NCBI GenBank assembly: GCA_016699575.1
Contig: CP064979.1
Span: 3,782,001-3,846,000 of the forward strand
Length of the DNA stretch: 64,000 nucleotides
Origin: Flavobacteriales bacterium
GTDB taxonomy: Bacteria; Bacteroidota; Bacteroidia; Flavobacteriales_F; PHOS-HE28
Direction: 5' to 3'
Numbering within the stretch: position 1 is the stretch's first letter; each line of letters starts with the position of its first letter. This document shows positions 1 to 7,309 of the stretch, one piece after another. The notes under the pieces are model-generated. The model worked only from the letters and a program-made list of their open reading frames with translations. It was not told where the DNA came from and did no database searches. Both the position numbers and the translations under genes were made by a program.

Positions 1-573
1 ATCACCGGGGATTGTTCTTGGGCCGGTGGTCTGAATGTGGACGATTCTGGCCACATCCTCGTAGGAGGTTCGGTGCAGACCAGCTGCGCTGGGATCGGCA
101 ATTTCATCCTCGCTGCACTTCAACCCGATGGTACCACGAACAATTTTTTCGGCACCGACGGCTACTACCGGACCACCAATGCGGGTGTTAACGTGTTCTA
201 CGCGCCCGATGCCCCGGCGCTAGCTGTAGCGGATGGTCGGGTGCTGCTCGCTTCCGTGGTTTCCGATGGTGCCAACGACGGGGTGGTGTTCGCGGTGAAC
301 GGCATTGCTCTGAGTATAGGCCCTGACATTCATCCTGAAGTCCTGGTGCTGTATCCCCAACCCGCCGATGCCCTGTTCTGGTTCCCGGCAGATGAAGGTG
401 CAGTTATCGATCACATCGAGATACATGATGTTGTCGGTCGCCGCGTGATCGTGTTAGAGAACCACTTGGCCCAATCGCCCATCGGGCTTCATCAACTACC
501 GAGCGGATCCTACTTGGTGCAGGCACAGATGGGCCATAAGCGTTACGCCGGGAAGCTTATCGTGCAACTTTGA
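1..573 (+). CDS. T9SS sorting-domain protein, C-terminal part (5' end outside window)
   Basis: The reading frame is open from the first base, so the start lies upstream of the window. About 110 residues of repeat-like sequence (GHILVGGS, VLLASVVSDGANDGVVF) resemble blades of a delta-60/SBBP-type beta-propeller. The last ~80 residues look like a type IX secretion type A sorting domain: LVLYPQPADALF, then EIHDVVGRRV, then LPSGSYLVQAQ and a final KLIVQL. This predicts export across the outer membrane by the T9SS and anchoring at the cell surface. The ligand or activity is unknown. The family call rests on the C-terminal pattern only. Confidence 0.75.
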   Translation: MTGDCSWAGGLNVDDSGHILVGGSVQTSCAGIGNFILAALQPDGTTNNFFGTDGYYRTTNAGVNVFYAPDAPALAVADGRVLLASVVSDGANDGVVFAVNGIALSIGPDIHPEVLVLYPQPADALFWFPADEGAVIDHIEIHDVVGRRVIVLENHLAQSPIGLHQLPSGSYLVQAQMGHKRYAGKLIVQL

Positions 574-684
574 GCTTGTCGGCCATCCAGTTCGGGCGGT
601 CCGATCTGTTCCCTCGCGGTTCGTCACTTCATCAGGGCAAGCACATGATCAGTGGTTAGCATTGTATTTCGCGACTTCAATACC

Positions 685-1281
685 ATGCACGCACTCATTC
701 TCATGTTGTCCGTAACAATGCTGTTGGCCTTCACCCTTGACGGAAGTTCGCTCGTGGTGGAACCCAACCATAGCACCATCGCCTTCACCGTGCCCATCAG
801 CAACGGGCTCACGACCATTACCGGCAAGTTCACCGACTTCACCATCGACCTGGAACTGCCGGATGACGATCTCACGCACGCGCGCATCCGTGCGGTGATC
901 CAAACGGCGAGTGTGAACACCGGTATCCCATCGCGGGATGCCGACCTGCTCACCGCCGACTTCTTCGAGACGGAGAAGTACCCGACGATCACATTCACCA
1001 GTGACAGCATAACGGGAGCGGAACCGGGCTATACAGCGCACGGCCGCTTCACCATGCACGGTGTCGAGAGATCAATGGCGCTTCCTTTCCGCGTGACCGG
1101 TCGCGATGGCGAGAGCACCATCGGCTTCGAGGCGCATACCCATGTGCTGCGCAGCGACCATGGCGTCGGCATCACGTTCAAGCACACCGAAGATGATGGC
1201 TTCATCGGTAATCTCATCGGCGTGGATATCTGGTTCTGGACAAAGGCGAAAAAGTCGGTCACGCGGAATGCAAATGAGTAG
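685..1281 (+). CDS. YceI family lipid-binding-like periplasmic protein
   Basis: 198 residues from the ATG at 685; a GTG at 652 in the same frame would add 11 residues that spoil the signal peptide. The N-terminus (MHALILMLSVTMLLAF) is a signal sequence. The body carries YceI hallmarks: an opening VEPNHSTIAFTV strand, VNTGIPSRDADLLTADFF and the FFETEKYPTITF block, ending with a strand GVDIWFWTKAKK. YceI proteins are periplasmic lipocalin-like barrels that bind isoprenoid-type lipids. The ligand here is not predictable. It is followed 9 bp later by an NTF2-like gene and may be cotranscribed with it. Confidence 0.88.
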   Translation: MHALILMLSVTMLLAFTLDGSSLVVEPNHSTIAFTVPISNGLTTITGKFTDFTIDLELPDDDLTHARIRAVIQTASVNTGIPSRDADLLTADFFETEKYPTITFTSDSITGAEPGYTAHGRFTMHGVERSMALPFRVTGRDGESTIGFEAHTHVLRSDHGVGITFKHTEDDGFIGNLIGVDIWFWTKAKKSVTRNANE

Positions 1282-1290
1282 TTTCACATC

Positions 1291-1800
1291 ATGAGCATTG
1301 CCGTCAGGTGCATCCTGGATCCGTGGATCATGATCGGAGCGTCCGTGTTCATGTGCACTTGCGCAGCACACGAAGCCCATCGATACGAACCACAACGGAT
1401 CGAAGCCGAAGTGCGCGCCATGTTCGAGCAGTATGCCAACGCCCAGCGCTCGCAGGGGCTACGCGGTGAACTACCCTTCCTGGACACGAGCAATGCCTTC
1501 TTCTGGGTGCCACCCGGATACGCCGGACCCATCGGTTTCGATAGCGTGCGGACCATCGTGGAACGGACCGCGCCAACGTTGCGCGCGATCGATCCTCGCT
1601 GGCGCGCGCTGCGCATTGAGCCGATGAACGATTCGATGGCTGCCTACACCGGTGAACTGGAGGCTGTGACAGTTGGCATGAACGACAATACCACGCGAAC
1701 GACGTTGCTGGAGACCGGCTTCGTGGTAAAACGTGCGGACGGATGGAAGCTGTTATGCGGGCAAACGTGTTACGCTCCACCGGAAAAGGAGGGTCCATAA
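1291..1800 (+). CDS. NTF2/SnoaL-like exported protein
   Basis: 169 residues, or about 156 from a second ATG at 1330, which gives a cleaner signal or lipoprotein leader (MIGASVFMCTCAAHE). The remainder has the cone-fold pattern of SnoaL/DUF4440-like proteins: an N-terminal helix (IEAEVRAMFEQYANAQ), a segment naming an aromatic pocket (NAFFWVPPGY), and a closing two-strand unit TGFVVKRADGWKLLCGQTCY. These proteins often have no known enzymatic role. A decayed sigma-factor remnant begins 3 bp after its stop. Confidence 0.65.
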   Translation: MSIAVRCILDPWIMIGASVFMCTCAAHEAHRYEPQRIEAEVRAMFEQYANAQRSQGLRGELPFLDTSNAFFWVPPGYAGPIGFDSVRTIVERTAPTLRAIDPRWRALRIEPMNDSMAAYTGELEAVTVGMNDNTTRTTLLETGFVVKRADGWKLLCGQTCYAPPEKEGP

Positions 1801-1802
1801 GC

Positions 1803-1964
1803 ATGGCGTAGCCGTCCAACCGGGTGGAGCCGCTCGTGGAGAACATCTGCCGTCGTGAAGCGCGCAAGCTCACCTCGACGCTCACGCGCTTCTTCGGAAG
1901 CAAGCATTTGGAACTCGCCGAGGATGTGGTGCAAGAGACCTTGATCAAGGGCACACGCGATTGA
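1803..1964 (+). pseudogene. ECF sigma factor remnant (N-terminal fragment)
   Basis: The ATG at 1803 is followed two codons later by an in-frame TAG. The frame then reads VEPLVENICRREARKL, FFGSKHLELAEDVVQ and ETLIK before a TGA at 1962. This matches, residue for residue over most of its length, the first ~50 residues of the sigma-like sequence at 4431-4937 (region 2 helix ELAEDVVQETLIKA). The rest of the gene is missing. The two remnants probably come from one duplicated ECF gene of the COG4941/SigJ-like type. Inference: a deletion took everything after the LIK codon. Confidence 0.75.
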
Positions 1965-2047
1965 TCGTGTAGAAGGATTCCCAGCAGGTGATGGACAGTG
2001 TAACCGAGGGATAGCCGGTCGGCGTCATATCGGCAAAGCAGCGTGCT

Positions 2048-2779
2048 ATGATGAGATCACTTGCCATCCCACTCTTTGTCGCCATACAGTTCAACCCGTT
2101 GTTCGCGATCGCTGGTAGCACTGTACATGGCGCAGGGCCTGTTCTGCGGACGCCGCTCGTGATCGAGGCCATTCGAGGGATCCGTGTAACGGGCGAGATC
2201 GATGTCGAGATCAAACAAGCACCGGTCCAGAGCGTGCTTGTGGAAGCCCAGGCCAACCTGGTGCCGCTGTTGATGACCACTGTTCGGAATGGGGTTTGGA
2301 CGATTGATACGGGCGACAAGCAGTACTCCACCTCCGAGCGCTTTGTCGTACACATCAGCGTACCCACTTTGGAACACATCACATCAGACGGTCCGGCGAG
2401 CATCCTCTGTGCCGGGACGTTCACGACCAACGCGTTCGAGGTGGTCTCTACGGGCAATGGAAGCGTGTCGATCACGATTGCAGCGAACCGGATCACCTTG
2501 TTGAACGACGGCCCTGGTGCGATCACCGTGGGCGGCACGTGTGCTGAACTGAAGGCCACCGCAAGGGACAGCGGACCCATACGGGTACATGCCTTGTCGT
2601 GTGGCAGTGCCATGGCCAAGATCGATGGGAACGGGGATATCATCCTGGGGCCGACTGACCGGATGGTGGTGGCGATCACCGGGAGCGGCGATGTGATCCT
2701 CACCGGAAAGGTGGCTGAAGTGGCTTCGGAAATCGATGGTCCCGGCCGGGTGCGCTATGCTACGGCCACGCCCGATTGA
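2048..2779 (+). CDS. GIN-domain (DUF2807) putative adhesin head protein
   Basis: 243 residues with a signal peptide (PLFVAIQFNPLFAIAGS). The body shows the repetitive right-handed beta-roll of DUF2807: IRVTGEIDVEIKQ, GVWTIDTGDKQ, then short rungs rich in G, N and D (GNGSVSI, GPGAITVGG, DGNGDIILG, GSGDVILTGK, EIDGPGRVRY). The family is common in Bacteroidota as an exported or autotransported head domain. Its function is undefined. There is no T9SS sorting domain. The gene lies alone between the sigma remnant and a serine hydrolase gene 64 bp downstream. Confidence 0.8.
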   Translation: MMRSLAIPLFVAIQFNPLFAIAGSTVHGAGPVLRTPLVIEAIRGIRVTGEIDVEIKQAPVQSVLVEAQANLVPLLMTTVRNGVWTIDTGDKQYSTSERFVVHISVPTLEHITSDGPASILCAGTFTTNAFEVVSTGNGSVSITIAANRITLLNDGPGAITVGGTCAELKATARDSGPIRVHALSCGSAMAKIDGNGDIILGPTDRMVVAITGSGDVILTGKVAEVASEIDGPGRVRYATATPD

Positions 2780-2843
2780 GGGCTTCGTGGATGGATAGGT
2801 CGCACTGCGAAACCGTAATGCACGATCAACGATCTCCAAGCAC

Positions 2844-4334
2844 ATGAAGTACAACCACACCTTGGCGTTCACCCTCGCGCTGATCGGGTCGATGGGCGGC
2901 CAGGCCATAGGACAAGTCGCGACCTCGGACCTTTTTGGGCGAACACCGTTTCGCGAGCTGGCAGCAACATGGCCGGGTGTCATGAACGCCGTCCATGTGC
3001 AAGGCATGGTCGTTGGAGTGATCCACGGCGACAGCATCTCAACACATGCACTAGGCTACTGCGACGCTGAGGCGAGGACGCCGCCTTCCACAAACAGCCC
3101 AGCATACATCGCATCGGTCACCAAGGTTTTCGTGGCACAGGCGATCATGCAGCTGGCACAGGATGGCAAAGTGGACCTCGATGCACCAGTGCGCACATAC
3201 CTACCGCGCTTCAGGTTAGCGGACAGCACCGCTAGCGCTACGATCACGATTCGCGACCTGCTCGCTCATCGGAAAGGGCTGGAAAGTTGGGCGATCACCT
3301 TTGGTGAGGCTTATACCGGCCAAATGAACGATGAACGGTACTACAGGCTGCTCTCCCAGGTGGAGCCGGGAAGTGAGTTCAGCTACTCGAACCTGCACTA
3401 CACCCTTCTCGGTAAAGTGATCGAGAGCGTTACAGGGCTATCGTGGAAACAGTACGTTGAGGACCGGGTGTTCGCTCCCTCTGTCATGCGATCCACACAT
3501 GCTGCAGTAGCCACGCTGGCGGACAGCCGTGCGATGCGGCCATTGGAGCATGGACTCGATGGATACCGCATGCCCGATGAACGGAAAACCGACCGCACGA
3601 TGCACGCAGCAGGAGGCGTGGTTTCCACCTGCGAGGATCTGTTGCGTTGGTTGCATATGCATATGCATGATGGTCGCGATGCAAACGGGCCGGTGATTTC
3701 CGGAATCGTGGTGCGGTCCATGTATGAAAGCCAGGTCGCATTGCCAGAGGAACATCCGTTCATTCCAGGCCAATCCCGAACCGGCTGGGGTCTTGGGTGG
3801 ATGTTGCGCGAACATCGCGGCGCTACGTTCGTTGTGCACAATGGCCTCTTCGCGGGTGCTGCAGCGTTCATTGGCTTTTTGCCGAAAGAGCGGATCGGGG
3901 TTGTGGTTCTTGCCAACGCCAAGGAACCCGGTATGTGGATGTGCGAAACGGTGGTCGCGCAATTGCTGGACCGCCTATTGGGCTTGAGCACACAGTCCTA
4001 TCAGGATCCGTTGCCACCATGGTTTGCGGCTGCGGCCGGGGAACCAGTAGAAGAACCAAAGTCGAAGGATGGGGTCGGCACTACCCTTCCAGGATCCGCT
4101 TACGACGGGCGTTTCAGCAATGCGGATTGGGGCGAACTGGATGTGACCTTCGATGGACATGAACTGCGACTGCGTATCGGCGATCTCCCCTTGCCATTGG
4201 AATGGACCGGCGCGGACACTTTCATCGCCGGTGGAGATCACGAGGGCTCGTTCATGTTGCAGAAGGGCCAGGTGGTCGCGGTCGAACTTGGAATGCCCTT
4301 ACCGGACAAGGCTAGGTTCACCAGAGCGCGCTGA
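2844..4334 (+). CDS. Serine hydrolase, class C beta-lactamase/esterase family
   Basis: 496 residues with a signal peptide (residues 1-24). The penicillin-binding fold motifs are present: nucleophile motif S91-V-T-K94, the SYSN tyrosine motif in EFSYSNLHYTLLG, and an HNG triad in place of KTG (VVHNGLFAG). A C-terminal ~100-residue domain (DGRFSNADWGELDVTF onward) is the DUF3471-like beta domain often attached to these enzymes. Members act as periplasmic D-aminopeptidases, esterases or transesterases. True beta-lactamase activity cannot be assumed from these motifs. Confidence 0.88.
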   Translation: MKYNHTLAFTLALIGSMGGQAIGQVATSDLFGRTPFRELAATWPGVMNAVHVQGMVVGVIHGDSISTHALGYCDAEARTPPSTNSPAYIASVTKVFVAQAIMQLAQDGKVDLDAPVRTYLPRFRLADSTASATITIRDLLAHRKGLESWAITFGEAYTGQMNDERYYRLLSQVEPGSEFSYSNLHYTLLGKVIESVTGLSWKQYVEDRVFAPSVMRSTHAAVATLADSRAMRPLEHGLDGYRMPDERKTDRTMHAAGGVVSTCEDLLRWLHMHMHDGRDANGPVISGIVVRSMYESQVALPEEHPFIPGQSRTGWGLGWMLREHRGATFVVHNGLFAGAAAFIGFLPKERIGVVVLANAKEPGMWMCETVVAQLLDRLLGLSTQSYQDPLPPWFAAAAGEPVEEPKSKDGVGTTLPGSAYDGRFSNADWGELDVTFDGHELRLRIGDLPLPLEWTGADTFIAGGDHEGSFMLQKGQVVAVELGMPLPDKARFTRAR

Positions 4335-4430
4335 TGGCTGGTTGAAAGAGGGTTTCGCGCCATCATTCACGGTGAGGCGCGCCGTGAACGCATGATATTA
4401 CCACCACGTGATGGTCACGATCTTTGGGGC

Positions 4431-4937
4431 ATGTCGGCCCCGCTAGCAACAGACGTCCAGCCACTGGTAGAGAACCTCTTCCGCCGCGAGGCCGGCAAGC
4501 TCACCTCGGCACTTACGCGCTTTTTCGGAAGCAACCACCTGGAGTTGGCCGAGGACGTTGTGCAGGAGACCTTGATCAAAGCCATGCGCGAGTGGCCGTT
4601 CAAGGGAGTCCCCGATGACCCCGTGGCCTGGCTGCACCGCGTAGCGTGCAACGGAGTGATCAACCACTTGCGTCGCGAAGCGCGTGGGCTGGAGCTGATG
4701 AATGAGAATTCGGCGCTGCTCAAGAGCGAGTGGACGCTGACATCCACCGTGCATGAAGCGCTCGATCCGCACAGCATCGCCGACGACCAGTTGCGCATGA
4801 TGTTCGCATGCTGCGGTCCTTCCTTGCCGGAAGAGCGGCAGGTAGCGCTGGCGTTGAAGCCCCTCTGCGGCTCCAGTGTGCCCGGGATCGCCGGTGCTTT
4901 TCTCGGCGCTGTGCGTTTGTACCGGTACGCAGCTTAG
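4431..4937 (+). pseudogene. Truncated ECF sigma factor (COG4941/SigJ-like), probably inactive
   Basis: The ATG at 4431 gives about 168 residues, with an in-frame extension back to 4392. Region 2 is intact (PLVENLFRREAGKL, ELAEDVVQETLIKAMREWP, WLHRVACNGVINHLRRE). Region 4 starts well (RMMFACCGPSLPEERQVALALK) but breaks up: the usual INKRLYRARQ helix is reduced to VRLYRYAA and then stops. Intact members are ~400 residues with a long SnoaL-like C-terminal extension, which is absent here. A second, shorter copy of the same gene is at 1803-1964. A truncated but expressed product cannot be excluded. Confidence 0.7.
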
Positions 4938-5214
4938 CGCGCGGCATACGTTAAGGATCGCTTGACCGTGGATCGGACGATCGAACGAAGCGCGCTAGGT
5001 AAAGGTATTCCGAGCAATGAGGGCCGGAGCCTGAAGGATAATGGCACCGGCCACATACCGGTTCCTTTACCCATCTTATTTGTACGTGCATATGGCGTTC
5101 CACCGAACGGTGTACGTTCGCATGCCGAGCGCATCCGTGGCTGAATGCGCTCACCGCGCGGCTGGACCTCCCGGATCGCCAGCTGCATTTCGTCAACCGA
5201 AACACCTCCGGCCC
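4938..5214. other. Non-coding or decayed stretch after the sigma remnant
   Basis: No convincing gene in either strand. A short frame around 5134-5213 reads like a protein end (PWLNALTARLDLPDRQ) but has no start and I cannot assign it. It may be debris of the same sigma gene or of a gene lost by rearrangement. Confidence 0.35.
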
Positions 5215-5652
5215 ATGGTCGATGTTCATACCGAGGTCATCATCAACAAGCCCTTGGCGGAAGTCTCGGACTACGCAGCGGACCCCGACAATGCGCCGCG
5301 CTGGTACGTGAACATCAAAGCAGCCGAATGGAAGACGAACAAGCCGCTCGCCGTGGGTTCGCGGATCGCGTTCGTGGCCCACTTCCTTGGTCGCAAGCTG
5401 GCCTACACCTATGAGGTCGTGGAACTGGTGCCAGGGCGAACGCTGGTGATGCAGACCGCCGAAGGACCTTTTCCCATGCGCACCACCTACACCTGGGAGG
5501 CCATAGGACCGGGCTCCACACGGATGACGCTGCGCAACACGGGATCGCCTTCCGGATTCTCGCGCTTGTTCGCGCCTTTCATGGCCGCCATGATGCGCAG
5601 GGCGAACATGAAGGATTTGAAGAGCATCAAACGGATACTCGAAGGAGGCTGA
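5215..5652 (+). CDS. SRPBCC (START-like) family protein
   Basis: 145 residues from the ATG at 5215; the open frame extends to 5041 but that segment is low-complexity and unlike the family. The sequence follows the polyketide-cyclase/START pattern: an opening strand VDVHTEVIINKPLAEVSDYA, a WYVN motif after the first helix, a central sheet (GRKLAYTYEVVELVPGRTLVM), FPMRTTYTWEAIGPGSTRMTL and a long C-terminal helix. These are small cytosolic ligand-binding proteins. The ligand is unknown. The next gene starts ~45 bp downstream and may share the transcript. Confidence 0.8.
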   Translation: MVDVHTEVIINKPLAEVSDYAADPDNAPRWYVNIKAAEWKTNKPLAVGSRIAFVAHFLGRKLAYTYEVVELVPGRTLVMQTAEGPFPMRTTYTWEAIGPGSTRMTLRNTGSPSGFSRLFAPFMAAMMRRANMKDLKSIKRILEGG

Positions 5653-5696
5653 CAACCGAACGGAGGAACACCACAGCAGAATACCGAACGCCCATG

Positions 5697-6182
5697 ATGA
5701 AGCACACGTTGATCGCAGCGGGCCTATTGGGATCCAAATTTGCCCACGCCCAACAGCCCATGCCTGCACCAACCGACTTCGACTTCTGGCTGGGCGAATG
5801 GAAGCTCACCTGGGACGGTGGCACCGGCACCAACAGCATCACCAAGGAGATGAACGGCCTGCTGATCCATGAGCGCTTCACCGACCCGAAGGAGAACTAC
5901 CACGGCGAGAGCTGGACCATGTGGGATGCTCAGCACCGGCTTTGGAAGCAGACCTGGGTGGATGACCAGGGCAACTACATGACCTTTGAAGGAGGCCCCG
6001 CACCGGAAGGCATGCTGCTCACCACCTACCTCACCGACAAGAAGGACGGGGTGCGCTACCTCTACCACATGGTCTTCGCGGACATTGCGCCGAACACGTT
6101 CAACTGGACCTGGAAACGCAGCGCCGATGATGGGAAGACGTGGGAGGTGAAGTGGGCCATACGGTACGACCGGGTCCGATGA
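5697..6182 (+). CDS. Exported lipocalin-like protein (FDFWLGEW family)
   Basis: 161 residues from the second of two adjacent ATGs (5694 and 5697). A signal peptide ends near AHAQQ. The mature start carries DFDFWLGEWKLTW, the signature of a DUF1579/DUF6265-like group of small exported beta-barrel proteins, followed by HERFTDPKENYHGESW, WDAQHRLWKQTWVDDQGN and TWKRSADDGKTWEVKW. The pattern of alternating strands suggests a lipocalin-like fold. The biochemical role of the family is not established. Confidence 0.7.
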   Translation: MKHTLIAAGLLGSKFAHAQQPMPAPTDFDFWLGEWKLTWDGGTGTNSITKEMNGLLIHERFTDPKENYHGESWTMWDAQHRLWKQTWVDDQGNYMTFEGGPAPEGMLLTTYLTDKKDGVRYLYHMVFADIAPNTFNWTWKRSADDGKTWEVKWAIRYDRVR

Positions 6183-6300
6183 CCGAACGGTTCGTGCGAG
6201 GGAACGCCGATGGAGAGGGGGATTGCGCAGTGGCAGCGGGTGCGTAAGGCGAGGTGTGCAAAGGCGGCGGTACCGCTGTAGCAAACGATGTTGCTCTGGC

Positions 6301-6355
6301 GCCACAGGCGCGCGACCAAAGGACACTCGGCGAAGCCGAGCGGCAACCGAGTGCG
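6301..6355. repeat. Dispersed hairpin element, copy 1
   Basis: This 55-bp segment in a 307-bp intergenic region (6183-6489) shares its core with the spacers at 34804-34953 and 36532-36681: the GCCACAGGC and CGCGACC blocks followed by a nested inverted repeat. CTCGGC-GAA-GCCGAG (6326-6340) forms one hairpin. An alternative outer stem pairs ACTCGG (6325-6330) with CCGAGT (6347-6352). There is no T-run, so it is not a classical terminator. The rest of the gap holds no gene I can support. Confidence 0.65.
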
Positions 6356-6489
6356 CACATGCGAGGTGGTGCGGGGAGGTGGTGCGGGCGGAGGTGGTGC
6401 AGGGGCACCAATTGAAGTGCACCCGCGATGGGGTGGGCGACAAATGGAAACGACAATAGCTTGGCGGATCATTGAGGCTCACTAGACTG

Positions 6490-7269
6490 CTATTTCAAAG
6501 ACGACCGGAAGAGATCATATCCGCGCTGATACCTAAACTCCCATCTGTTCTGTAGTTTGTTTCCGTCTTCTTCCGACAATGGTCCAGGTGAGATGTTGGA
6601 TATCAGTTTTTCTTTTGAGAGAATAGCCCGGGAAAGGCGGCGCTGGCGACCCCAATCCTCATGATCTATAAGCCCACAACACCACTTTTGGTATGAGACG
6701 AATCCTGACGCCAGGAGAGTCACCTCTGCGGCTTGCGCACTATTCGAAGGCCGCCATAAGATCAGAATTGGATCGTTCTGCTGCAAGCGATAGAGTTCAA
6801 CATCGTAGTCATGTGGTTCACTTTGGTAGTCAAGGATCTTGATCCTTGTCAGCAAGCGTCCCAATACAACGACCTGTGTGAAATCTAGAACCACGTAGTT
6901 CCAGAATGGCTCGCCGTTTTCCGTGAAAGTGGAATAGTAGAAGTGCAACGGGACCGTGCGCAGATCTTGAACAGCCGATTCATGGGGAAAGAGGCTGTTT
7001 ACCCTAACATGCCTTTGCAAGAGATCATAGGTCTTGTTGAACAATGACAAGGCATCGGTTCGCTCATCACCTTTCCGATAGTACTCCTCGATCATCCACC
7101 CCGCACTCGACCCGAGCAATGCACCACCTATCGTTGTCAGTATCAGGTGATAGTCGTTGTTTCCGACACTACCCCAGTAGATCCCGATCCCGATCAGGGT
7201 TGTTCCCAAGATCAGAAGTAACCAGTGTATCCTCCTGTTCAGCTTAGAAGTTTCTGTCATCGCTTTCAA
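6490..7269 (-). CDS. Two-TM-segment protein of unknown function beside restriction enzyme
   Basis: 259 residues (or 256 from a second ATG, MTETSK). Two hydrophobic segments lie near the N-terminus: about residues 15-32 (HWLLLILGTTLIGIGIYW) and about 42-58 (LILTTIGGALLGSSAGW). A charged cytosolic domain of ~200 residues follows, with no motif I recognise. Base composition is visibly lower in G+C than neighbouring genes, which suggests acquisition by transfer. Its stop-to-start position directly downstream of the restriction-modification gene (40 bp) suggests a shared transcript. It could be an accessory or membrane effector of that locus, but nothing in the sequence proves it. Confidence 0.6.
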   Translation of the reverse strand: MKAMTETSKLNRRIHWLLLILGTTLIGIGIYWGSVGNNDYHLILTTIGGALLGSSAGWMIEEYYRKGDERTDALSLFNKTYDLLQRHVRVNSLFPHESAVQDLRTVPLHFYYSTFTENGEPFWNYVVLDFTQVVVLGRLLTRIKILDYQSEPHDYDVELYRLQQNDPILILWRPSNSAQAAEVTLLASGFVSYQKWCCGLIDHEDWGRQRRLSRAILSKEKLISNISPGPLSEEDGNKLQNRWEFRYQRGYDLFRSSLK

Positions 7270-7309
7270 AGCTCACGGTCCGTGTCTTGCATCAGTCTTG
7301 GCTTTCACC

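Noticed and set aside
2844..4334. Antibiotic-resistance beta-lactamase
   Set aside because: It has SxxK and YSN motifs but HNG for KTG and a DUF3471-like tail, typical of esterases or peptidases of this fold, so resistance is not supported.
6490..7269. Calling the two-TM protein a CBASS or Thoeris effector
   Set aside because: No cyclase, TIR or sensor gene is adjacent and the soluble domain has no motif I recognise; only a loose architectural likeness.
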